Shown one piece after another: positions 48,969 through 60,100 of a stretch of DNA of 64,000 bases. A model generated the notes under the pieces. The model saw nothing but the letters and a program-made list of their open reading frames with translations. It had not been told where the DNA came from and did no database searches. Position numbers and translations under genes: made by a program. The stretch's first letter is position 1. The number at the start of each line of letters is the position of its first letter. The DNA is from Pleodorina starrii. Lineage: Eukaryota > Chlorophyta > Chlorophyceae > Chlamydomonadales > Volvocaceae. The stretch is taken from contig BRXU01000011.1 of assembly GCA_030267565.1 (NCBI GenBank), positions 124,001 to 188,000 of the forward strand, in the 5' to 3' direction.

Positions 48969-49301
48969 GGCCCTAGGTCAAGGAGGCCGCCGCTCTATCG
49001 TTGGCATTACATTTCAGCTACACATGTCGCCGAAGCAAAACACTGATGGAGTACGCATCATTTGACCTTGATAAGGGTCCTTCGAATATGTGCCGCAGTA
49101 AGGTGAGGACGCGAAAAACATTCAAGGGTTTCAACGACGGAAAAGCTCCAGCAGCAAGATCGTGCTTTTAGTCTATTTGATACCACATGGCAAGAAGTCC
49201 ATGTCTTAAGGAGAGTTGCCAAGCATATAAGCAACCATGTTTGTGATGATGATGATGATGATTTACAAGCTTCAGTGAGCTCGTACGGCTCAAACGAACC
49301 C

Positions 49302-49831
49302 GTTCGCTAAGGAAGTGGCTGGTATGTTCGACAAGTTGAAGGCGGACATGACGGGAGAGATGGTGATCATCATCGAACAGAAGATTGATCAGAAAATGGA
49401 GCAGCTATACCGCCCGGGAAAGCTGCTTGTTCGGGCTCCTCCGGCGATCATTGAACAACTGGCCTCGACATTGGACAAAGCGATTCAGGATACCAGCTGC
49501 TTTGGCAAGATACACGTCGACGTCATCCCCCGGCTGGATTCCCGCGTGGCGCCCAGCCTCTGTAGGCTGGATGGTCGGTGCCGCCGCGCGGGAATCCAGC
49601 CGGGGGATGACGTCGACGTGTATCTTGCCAAAGCAGCTGGTATCCTGAATCGCTTTGTCCAATGTCGAGGCCAGTTGTTCAATGATCGCCGGAGGAGCCC
49701 GAACAAGCAGCTTTCCCGGGCGGTATAGCTGCTCCATTTTCTGATCAATCTTCTGTTCGATGATGATCACCATCTCTCCCGTCATGTCCGCCTTCAACTT
49801 GTCGAACATACCACCCACTTCCTTAGCGAAC
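49302..49831. repeat. 530-bp palindrome C (one arm mismatch)
   Basis: Arms 49302-49546 and 49587-49831. The right arm has C at 49814 where the matching position of palindromes A and B has G, so this palindrome has one mismatch. The change turns Ala to Gly in the encoded AGMFDKL (GGMFDKL). Confidence 0.95.
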
Positions 49832-50058
49832 AGTACACATTGCTTATCCATAGCCGCGCTTAGGGCGGCGTCGAGGTCCGCCCTCGTGAGAGGTTGGGCC
49901 ATGGCGGCTTCAAACGCTGCCCGGAGCTCCTGGCGTCTAGCGACTACCTGGGCGTCTAGTTTTTGAGCCTTGGAGCTAAAGCAGTTGTCGCTCTGAGGAC
50001 TGTTAAAACGTTTGCTACCTTTCCGTCCCGACTTCGGTGATCTAACTGGTGAGGGCAT
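49405..50058 (-). pseudogene. Unidentified ORF, 5' part intact, interrupted by inverted duplication
   Basis: ATG at 50058 opens a 217-codon frame. The first about 155 residues look like real protein: a basic, Ser/Pro-rich start (PVRSPKSGRKGSKRF), then an Ala/Glu/Lys-rich, probably helical segment (AQVVARRQELRAAFEAAMAQ; MFDKLKADMTGEMVIIIEQK). After the DVIPRLDSR segment it enters the palindrome spacer and then reads its own sequence backwards, so the true C-terminus is missing. I do not recognise the family; first ORF of a mobile element is one possibility. Units A and B keep only the part inside the palindrome plus 21 bp. Confidence 0.55.
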
Positions 50059-51170
50059 TAGCGGTGCATTTCAGCGGTGCTTCGTGTGTTACGGATGTCA
50101 CGGATTCACTATTCCGCCTCGCTTCAATGCCCGCGAGTTTAAGTGTCGTACACCGTGTCGGGGTTGCCATTGACCCATCGCTGTTGCCTTGATGGCATCG
50201 TTCGTGGAAATGCTCCGGGCTGTAGGCCGGAAGGGCTGTATGTTTCCAAGTAGGCAAGGTGCTGCTTTTGCAAACATTTTTTTGTGCGTGAGAGACGCAT
50301 AGAGGGGATACGGAGGATCATCCCGAGGTCGACGTCCTTCCCTTCAGCCACCATGACACACGAACTCTCTGGCTGGGACGGTATGTGGTGCTTTCCCAAG
50401 TGACACCCTTGTCTGCCTTGCCCGCCGTACACCCCTGTACGCCCCTGAGCATTGAACCTCATTGAAGTACCCGTCTGACCCGTCTGATATACCGGTGCCT
50501 GCCGACGCAATGGTAACCTGTACTGGAACAGGGGGGATGCTGGGATTGCTAGCCGGCTAGGTTATAGTAGCATGCACCGTGTAGCCCACTAATGCTCGAT
50601 GGCTGCCGGACACCGTAGGTAGCAACTCAGTTACGTTGTCCGTCAAGATATTAAATTACACACATCAGGAGTGCCGGGTTTTGAGTCGCCCGGGTACCCG
50701 GGCGAGTTCACCTTGCTGAGCTGTGCGGGGTGCAGCATTTGCGGCGGCAGTTAGGCGACCCTCAACGGATCGCCAACAGCCTGCAAGTCCTAGGCCTCCG
50801 GCTTACTACAAGGGCATCTGACTTCGGTTTGTATGAAATTTACTTTTATATTAATATATTTACTTTTTGAAAAGGATTATTTCAGTGCTGCAATATCGGG
50901 ATTCGGTATTTGTACTGTGCCACAAATTAGTAAACCGTCGACGACGTGGTCAAGATGTCATAACTGCAGCAGTGAAAATTGTTAAGTGACGACAGAACCC
51001 CCTGGTCGTAGTAAGCTCTAACTGGCTGTGACGGTTTGGCGCGAAACATTTACTGCGCTGTTTGCACGCAAATTCGGCTGATGGCAAATGCCTGAGAGTT
51101 AAATGATCGTAAAAATTTTCATGGGTGGATAGATGTTAGCCTGCGGGAGCCTACGTAGAGGGCCCCGACC
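50059..51170. other. Intergenic, no gene recognised
   Basis: Between the divergent unidentified ORF (-) and the helicase gene (+). GC content is lower, with an AT-rich stretch near 50833-50875. A 123-codon open frame on the - strand (50139-50510) has no recognisable motif. The helicase promoter should lie at the right end. Confidence 0.45.
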
Positions 51171-54100
51171 ATGCAGCAGGCCGGCGCAACGTTTCAGCAG
51201 TGCCACCAATCCAGACCGACCTCCAGAGGCCACACCGCTTATGTGACTAACGATGAGCAGGCGGCTCCGTCCCTCTCGAGGCATGTGCCTGCTGCCGCCC
51301 CGGCCCTCCTGCCGCTCGGCCCAGTCTGGCCCCACGCGGGGGCAGCCGGGCGCGGCGTTGCCGGCATCGTGCCTCCTTCGATGCCTCCAGCTAACAGCAG
51401 CAACAGTGTCACGGCTGGGCTGGCAACGCTGACCTGCAACATGGACAATCCTGACACGTCATCGACGCGCCCGCAGCAGCCCCCTTTGTATCCACTCCAC
51501 AAACAGCCGAGGCCGGCAGTGGAACCAGCCCCAGGCCCAGAACCGGCGATATGGCGGCAGCCCCAGCCTTCTGCACTACCTGTTGTGGCTGTAGGCGGTG
51601 GTGCCGATGGCGGGGCAAGGGGCCAAGGGGGCGGTACTTGTGGGGCTCAGGGACCGCTTGCGAATGGGGCCCCGGCGCGCCCGACGGGTACCCATCCAGC
51701 GCAGGGCCCTATACCGGTATCGTACCATCGTCAACCGCCACAACCGCCACTGCAGCAGCAACCGCCACGGCTGCCGCCGCCGCTGCCACCGCCGCAGCTG
51801 CAGCAACCACAGCTGCCACCTCCAGCGCAGCAGGCACAGCAGGCGCAGCACTATCTCCAATCGTCAAACCAGTGCCAGCCGCCGTCACACCAGCACTACC
51901 ACCAACAGCAGCAGCACCACCACCACCACCACCACCACCCTCACCACCCCAGCTCGCATCCGTCGCAGCATCCTTTCGGCTTGCCGGCGCATCAACACCA
52001 CAACCACCACCAACACCACCAGCACAACCACAACCAGCAGCAGCAACAAAATTACCAGCACCACCACCAGCACCACCAGCACCAACAGCACCAGCTCCAC
52101 CACCACCAGCCGCCGCAACACCTGCGTTCGCAGGCGCCGCGCGAGTGGATGCCTGTCAGCAGCGACGGCGGCTGCCCCCCACTGGCACAACACAGCGGCG
52201 GCGGTGGCGGCGGAGGCAAGGATGGCGGCAGCGGCGGCGGCGGCGGCCAGAACGGCTCAACCTCGGGCACCGGCGGGCCAGGCGGCGCCAGCGGCGGACA
52301 GGGCAGCAGCAACGGGCGCGCCGGCGGAGGCGACCAGGGAAACGGGACGGGCGGCGGACTCGGAGCGGGTGGCGGGGCTGGCGGCGGCGGCGGCGGCGGC
52401 GGTGGGGGTCAGCAGGGCGGCTGTGGCGGCGGGTACGGCACGCCGGGCCGCCGCCGGCGCCAGCGGGGCGTCGACAAGGGTACGACTGCCGCCGCCGCCG
52501 ACGCCGCCGACGACGAAGTCCTTCCGACCGTCAACCCCTTTCTCCGCTTCACCGGCAGTCCGCCGTCTGCTGGTAAGAAGCGCAGCGCTGCGGGGGCGCT
52601 CAGCCCGCAGCACCAGCAGCGGCGGCCGCAGCTGCAGCTGCAGCCCACGTCTGCTGCGGCGCAGGGTGGCCCGCCGGCCGCAGCTGGGCCGGAGCCGGGT
52701 GCTCCGCGCTGCGGCCAACATCCGACGCTGCTCCAGCCGCCGCCGCCGCCGCCGCCGCAGCAGCAGCAACAGCATACCTGCAGCATACCTGTGCCGCAGC
52801 TTACGGCGCATCACTATTGGGAGCGGCAACAGCAGCACCAACCGCAGCACCAGCACCAACAGCACCACCAACAGCAGCAGCAGGGCCAAGTGGTGAGTGT
52901 CCCGCACAGCCATCCCGCCGCCCTGTCGCCAGGGCAGTACCCCCCCACTGGACAGCAAGCACAAGCGCAGCAGCACCACCACCAGCCACCCCTCCCGCAA
53001 CCGCAGCCGCCGTACCAGCAACAACCGCTTCAACCGCCGACACAGCATCCGCAGGCCGGCGGCGCGGCAGCGGCGGCGGCAGCAGGCGCAGCGCCTCCCG
53101 AGCCACCGGCCCCGTCGTCGTCGCAGCAGCAGGCAGTGCCTCTGAACCCGGGAAGGCTCCCTCGCCCCGCTTGGCCGCCGCCCCAGCCGCAGCAGCCCCA
53201 GCCAAATCAGCCGCAGCCGCAGCCGCCACCGCCGAATCAGCCAGCTGCCCCGGGACCCATCCCGGCGTCAGGCGCAGCGCAACGCAGCTGGCAGGGTCCC
53301 GCCCCGCCGGCTGCCTCCTGCATCGCCTACCCTGCGCGTCCGCCCAGGGTTGACAGCAACAGCAACAGCAGCGTCAACAGCAGCGGCAGCGGCAGCGGCA
53401 GCGGCAGCGGCAGCGGCAGCGGCAGCGGCAGCTCAGCGCCCCCACCCGGCGTCAGCGGCGGCGGTGGGGCGCCGTCCGCCAGCGCCGCTGCAAGCGGTGC
53501 TCCGAAACCGCAAGTGCAGGCTCCAGATTCCAGCTTGGGTGCGTGGAGCCGGTGGGCTGAGCCGGCGGCGGCGATGGCAGCGCCTGGCCTTGCATCTGGT
53601 TTCGGAGGTGGGCAAGAGCCAGCTGGCCAGCCGGTGGGCGGTGGCCGGTGGCCGGTGGCTGACCCGCGGGTCGCGATGGGTGCTGACCCGCGGGTCGCGA
53701 TGGGTGCTGAACCGCGGGTCGCGATGGGCGCTGACCCGCGGGTCGCGATGGGCGCTGACCCGCGGGTCGCGATGGGCGCTGACCCGCGGGTCACGATGGG
53801 CGCTGACCCGCGGGTCACGATGGGCGCTGACCCGCGGGTCGGGATGGGCGCGGGCATTGGCGGCGAGGACCGCGGGCTGTCCTGGCAAGGCAGCGCCGCC
53901 GCGGCAGGAAGCGGGATGGGCGGCTGCAACGGCAGCAGCAGCGGTGCCAACGTGCCCGCCTTGCCACGGTGGCCGCAGCAACAACAGCAGATAAACCCGC
54001 CGCTGGCGCCGGTGGCGCCGGTGGCGCCGCCGCCGCAGCAGCACTTGCAGCTGCAGCAGCAGCATCAGCAGCAGCCATACCCGCATCAGGCGGCATTGCA

Positions 54101-57100
54101 GCACCAAGTCCCACCGCTCCGTCAAGAGGCGCAACAGCAGTGGCAGCCGCCGCTGCATCCGCCGCCGCCGCCGCTGCCGCCACCGAACGTGCTGCAAGAG
54201 CGCGCCCAGCAGCCCCCGCACCAGCCGCAGCTGCAGCAGCTGCCGCTTCCGGGGTACCCGCAGCCCTCCCTGGTGCAGCTGCCTGCCCCCGGCCAGCAAC
54301 CTCAAGCTAGGCAGCAACACCAGCCGCCTCCGCAGCCGCACCAGCCGCAGCAGCAGCCTTCCACTGGGGTGTTTGCACCCGCACCCGCACCCGCACCCGC
54401 ACCCCCACCCTCCGCGGCCCCACCGCAGCCCTGGGGTGTCGCAGAGATGCAGAGCGCCCCACGCATGCAGCAGCAGCAGCCGCAGCAGCAGCAGCAGCAG
54501 CCGCAGCAGCCGCAGCCGCAGCAGCCGCAGCCGCAGCAGCTGCAGCCGCACCAACACCAACACCAACACCCCGCCGTGCAGCCTCGCCTGCCCCTGCCCC
54601 ACCCGCAGCAGCAACACCAGCAACGCCAGCAGCAGCAAAACCAGCAGCATTGGCAGGGGCAGGCGAACCAACAGCAGCAGCAGCAGCAGCCGCAATACCA
54701 CCAACCCTACCAGCACCACCCACAACAGCAGCCGCTTCCGCCGCAGCAGTGGCAGCATCAGCATCAGCATCAGTGGCAGCAGCAGCAGCTTCTCCCACAG
54801 CGACATGGACCCCAGGATCCGCAGCCGCCGCAGCCGCAGACTTGGGCCCACCAGCCGCAAACGTTGCTCGGCACCAGACCGCCACAGCCACCCGGTGCCG
54901 TCGGCAGCGGGTGCGGTGGCGGCGGCGGAGGCGGCTTCCGCAGCGGCGGCGGTGTCGCTGGCGGCGGCGGCGGCGGCAACAGCGGTCCACCACCCCAGAC
55001 GGAGTTCCGGGGGCGGTGTCCGTACGAAAGGTATACGACGGTGTACGACAACAAGGGGATGCACCCGTGGTTGAACGCCATGGCATGCGAGCACCGTCCT
55101 TCTCTCTTGCCCCGTCGCATCAGGATTAGAAGCGCCATCTTCACCGCGACCTTCGCCCCCATCTTGGCCCCCATCTTCACCCCCACCTGTGCCCCCATTG
55201 CCATCCCCCCACCCGCCTCGCGCCCCCTCAGGTGCCCGGGCGTGTACCAGCCCTGCCACGGCGAGCTCCGGTGGATCCGTCCGCCCGCCTTCATGATGCA
55301 GCAACACATGACGATGCAGCATCAGGGCCCCAGCGGCGGCGGCCCCGGCGGCGGCGGCGGCGGCCCCCCGCCGGCGCTGTACGAGCCGCTGGGCTACTGG
55401 CGCTGCTGCCGCTACCCCGAGTGTGGCTGGCGCTACTACCCGCACCCGCGGCTGCGTGAGCCGGTGCTGTCGCTGGAGATCGTGGGGGATAACGTGTTCA
55501 AGGTGAGGGGAGGGATTGGTGGGTTGGTTGGTTGGGTAACTGGGGTTCCATATCTCCATACCTGGTTTATTTGTACGGCAGGTACGACAAGGTACGGCTG
55601 CAAGGGGCTGTGGAGAGGGTACGGGCGCTTGGCACCGCTTGAGGGCGGCGGGGCTGCGGCGGCTGTGGGGCTGGTGATAACTGTTCGCGATGCTCGCGAC
55701 GTCTCATCTTCTTGCCGTACCGTGTGTTTAAAAGTACGGCATCGCACCAGTGTATTGACGACGGTTTGTGCCCTCGCCACCGTCCGTCGTTTCGCCACGC
55801 GGCGGCAGGTGGTTCCCTTCCCTGGAGCGGAGGACGCCGTCGCGGCGGCCGGCGGCGTGGCGTGTGTTCTGGCGGGCGCTGGGTTGGACCTCAGTTCGGC
55901 GCTGACGCCCGGACAGGCGCGGGCGCTGGTGCGGGTCGGCGGAGGCGGAGGTGGCGGCGGAGGCGGCGGGGATGCAGCGGCGGCGCCGCGCGACGCGGCG
56001 GCCGGGTTGGAGGCATCTGGAGGGGGTGGTCCGAATGCGGGCGTGACGTCATCGGGCGCACTGGACTCCTCTGAGGATTTCGATGTAAGACGGTCTTCTT
56101 GCCGTTGCTAGTCGCTCTCTCCCTCTCTCTCTCACGCCCTCGCTCTCCCCTCTACGAACTGTTCGCCTTGGACAACCCCTCCCCCTCCCCCGCCATCTTC
56201 ACTCCTCCTTGCTTTCCCTCCCCTCCCCACCCCCTCCTTCCTTCTCTCTCTTTCTCCCAGCCTCTCCCGACCCCCCCACCCGACCCCGTTCACGGGCTCC
56301 GGCCTAGAACCCCGGGAGGGGTGGATAACCCCTCCAACCCCGCTGTCCCCTTTCCCCTTCCCTCTCCTACTCCCCCCCTTTCCTACCCCCTTCCCCCCCT
56401 CCCTCCCTCTCTCTCTCAGGACTGTTCGCTGTTCTTCCCCCTGGACAGCTACGAGCGGCTGCTGGCCCCACTGCCGCCCCACTCCTCGCTCTTCAACGCG
56501 GGATCGCTCATTCCGGAGCCGGTGCGGAGGGCGTACAGGTGCGTGTGCCTAGGAAGGGGGGGGGGGGGCTGGGGGCGGGGCGTACAGGTGCGTGTGCCTA
56601 GGAGGGGGGGCGGGGGGCGGGAGGGCGGCGGGGGGTGATGAAGGAGATGCGGTGTATGTAGGATACCTTGGGCGGGAGAGGAGGACGGGGCGGGAGGGGC
56701 GGGAGGACACAACGGCAGTCTCGGGTAGGATTCACAAAAGTAATTCCGTCGTTCGAGTAGGGGGGGGAAGGGGGCGCTGCTGCCCGCCCCCCACTCCCCC
56801 GCCTCCCGCTCCCTCGCCTCCCTTCCCTTCGGTACCAGTGTGCCAATCGACTTGGGTTTTGGCTACTTAGTTTCCCCCGGGAGGGGGAAGAGGGGAGGGT
56901 GGGAGGGGAGGGCGGGGAGTCGCCTCTCTTGAGTCGCTTTGGCTGCGGGTCCTGTTTGTTTCCCCTCCTCCAACCCCCATCCCTTCCCTCCCTTCCCTTC
57001 CCTCCCGTCGCTTCCGCAGGGGCTGCTTCCGCGAGCGCGCGAGTCCGGAGGAGGTGGCGGCCCGGCTGCGTCGGATGCCGCCCTCGCTGCGTTCCGCGCT

Positions 57101-60100
57101 GATGCCCTTTCAGCGCCTGGGGGTGGAGTTTGGGCTGGAGCGGCGGGGGCGGTGTCTCATCGCGGACGAGATGGGGGTGGGCAAGACGGTGCAGGCGATC
57201 GCGCTGGCCGCCTGTTACGAGGTGGGTGGTGAGGAGGATGAGGAGGTGCGGAGGCGGTGGGGTGTACCCGGGTTCCGGTGTTTTGCCGGGCTGGGCTGGG
57301 CTGGTTTGGGTAGGGTTGGGGCCCGCCAAAAGGCCTGACACGGCGTTTTGGATTTTCTCCGAATGTGTTTGATGCTCTGTGCGCTAATGCGCTGCGCTGC
57401 ACTGTGGGGTTGCCCCGCCCCGATGTGTGCCGGCGTGTACGGCCCTGTACGGCCCTGCCGTGCAGGACGAGTGGCCGCTGCTGTGCATCGTGCCCGCCAG
57501 TCTGCGGCTGGTGTGGGCGGAGGAGCTAGAGAAGTGGCTGCCGCACGTCAGGTGCGCATGTGGGCGGGTGGGTGGGTGGGTGTGGGATGGGGGCAGGGGG
57601 TGGTGCACATGCGCGGATGTGTGTGTGTGCATTGGGCGATGTGGGGTCGTGTGGGTGTGGGGGGTGGGGTGGGGGGTTGGGATGTCTGAAGGGGCGAAAA
57701 GGCTGGTGACAGGCCCTCCTCGCACCTCCCCCCCTCGCGCACCCCCTCCTTCCCCCTTCCCTCCCCAGACCCAGCCACATCCACGTGATCGAGGGGAAGG
57801 CCAACCGACTGACGGGCCGTACAGCCAGAGGCCAGGTGGGTGGCGTGTGTGGCTGATGAGTGACTGGCCCAACTGACCTAAACCTTCCCCCCTCCCTCCC
57901 CCCAAAAAAACTTCACAATCCGCTAACGCCACCCCTTTTAAGTCGGCTCCCTTCCTCGCAATCATCAAATGCCCCCACTCCTTCTTACCCCCCACCCTCA
58001 CCCCCTCCAGGCCCTCCCCCGGGTCACCATCACCAGTTACGAGATGATGCGCCGCCTCACCTGCCCCGCCTGCTCCAAGATGAAGCTAACACCACCGCCA
58101 CCACCACCACCGCCATCAGCGGCAGGGCCGGGGGCGGCTGGGCCGGGGGCAGACGCAACGGGGGCCAAGGCGTTGGCAGCCGGCGGCGGGGATGGGGCGA
58201 CGTTGGGCCCCGGCCCTGGCGGCGGCCCTGGCGGCGGCGGGGGCAGAAGCAGCGGCGGCGGCGGCGGTGCCAAGGCGGTGTGCTGGGGTCCTGGTGCGTG
58301 GGGTGGCGGCGGCGGGTGTCGGTTCTCGGCAAGACACGGCGTGACTTGGGTTGGCTTGGCTTGGCTGGCTTGGGGGGTTATCCACGTATACCGGTAACCC
58401 CACGTAGGGGGGGATGTGTTTCGTTTCAAACACCCGATGTTGCAGCGCTTACGTCCTGTGCCCCCCAGCTTGCCCCACCTACCCGCTCGCCCTACCCTGC
58501 CGCCTCCCACTCCCCCCTACCCACCCCGCCCTCAACCTGCGCTGGCGGCGCTCCTTCCCCACCCGGCCCTCCACCCCCCTCCCCTCCCCTGCCCTTTCCT
58601 CTCCACCTCCGTTCCATCACTGCGGCGTCTTAAGACTTGTAACCCTTGCCCCTCCCCCTGCCTCTCCCCTTGCTTGCCCCCCCTGCTCCCCCGAAGACCG
58701 CTGCATGGCGGCCATGCCCTGGGGTATGGTCATCGTGGACGAATCCCACAACCTGCGCACCACCAACTCACGGGAGGCCGACTCGCCCCACACGGAGGCT
58801 TGTGCGGCAGCGGTGGGCCGGGCGCGGAGGGCGGTGCTGCTGACGGGCACCCCCAGCCTGTCCAGACCCTATGACCTGTTCAGACAGGTGAGGGAGACGG
58901 GAAGGTTTGTACGTGGCGGTTTGTGGGATTTTTAGGTGTGTATGTGGGCACACCCGTTTCCCCCACATGCACATGCACATGCACATGCACATGCACATGC
59001 ACATGCACATGCACATGCACATGCACATGCACATGCACATGCACATGCACATGCACATGCACATGCACATGCACATGCACATGCACATGCACATGCACAT
59101 GCACATGCACATGCACATGCACATGCACATGCACATGCACATGCACATGCACATGCACATGCACATGCACATGCACATGCACATGCACATGCACATGCAC
59201 ATGCACATGCACATGCACATGCACATGCACATGCACATGCACATGCACATGCACATGCACATGCACATGCACATGCACATGCACATGCACATGCACATGC
59301 ACATGCACATGCACATGCGAGCGTATACATGCACATGCACATGTGAGTGTGAACATGCGCATCCCTGCCCCACATTCCCCCCCTCCCCCTCCCCTCCCGC
59401 CCCCCCCACCCACATCCCCCTCCCGCCCCGGCACCCACATCGCCTCCCCCCGACCCTGCCTCAACATCGGCCCCCCGACCCTGCCTCAACATCGCCCTCC
59501 CGCCCCCACACTCACCTCCCCCCCGAGCCTGCCCCCACATCTCCCTCCCGCCCCCGCACCCACATCCCCCTCCCGCAGGTGGACGCTCTGCAGCCGGGGC
59601 TGGTGGGCGGCAGCAAGCAGGCCTTTGCATTCCGGTACTGCGACGGGCGGATGGTGCCGCATCGCATCACGCCGCACGCCGCGAAGCCCTTCCGAGGCGG
59701 CGGGCCGCCGGGCGCCGACAACCGGGAGCAACCGACGGCGGCGGCGGCGGCGATGATGCCGCCGCAGCGGAAGCGTCTGGAGACATCCGGTCGGTCGGTA
59801 AGGGGGTCCCCCATATGCCTCCTTAATGCCCCCCACATACCCCTTAACCCCAACCCTGCTTTCCCGTCACACGGTGTGAGTACGGCGTTTGGAGTACCGG
59901 AACCTGTTTTTTGATTCGGTGGGCGCCCCCCCCCCCGTTGTTGGCGAACCGGGCAAGCTTCGCAGAGCCGCGCTTGCGCCCTGGCCGGTTTAGGAAATCT
60001 TGTCATGCGTGTGTGTATATTCAGGTGTACTCGTGTGCGCGTGTCCACGCGCACGTGTGTACGGCACGCAGGTGGCAGCCGGCTGTACGAGCTGCACGGC

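Larger units (their letters stand above)
42637..49852. repeat. Tandem repeat unit C (7,216 bp)
   Basis: Third direct copy. It is 8 bp shorter than B because of the GGAT run and has private substitutions at 43433, 47188, 47529, 47839, 48114 and 49814. Its right end (CTTATCCATA) continues into unique sequence, so this is the original right flank. Confidence 0.97.

Noticed and set aside
28183..49852. Pure assembly duplication of one unit
   Set aside because: Not fully excluded, but about ten unit-specific substitutions and two microsatellite length differences, including a private nonsense base, indicate distinct copies.
53433..55559. 708-codon - strand frame opposite the helicase N-terminus
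   Set aside because: It is an antisense shadow of the Gln/Pro-rich exon (Leu/Arg-rich), while the + strand frame splices in phase into conserved helicase exons.
59579..59797. Helicase exon 10 ending at the stronger-looking GTAAGG donor (59798)
   Set aside because: That donor leaves phase 0, but the next conserved exon (60072) needs phase 1; the GTCGGT donor at 59790 fits and gives ETSGGSRLYEL.
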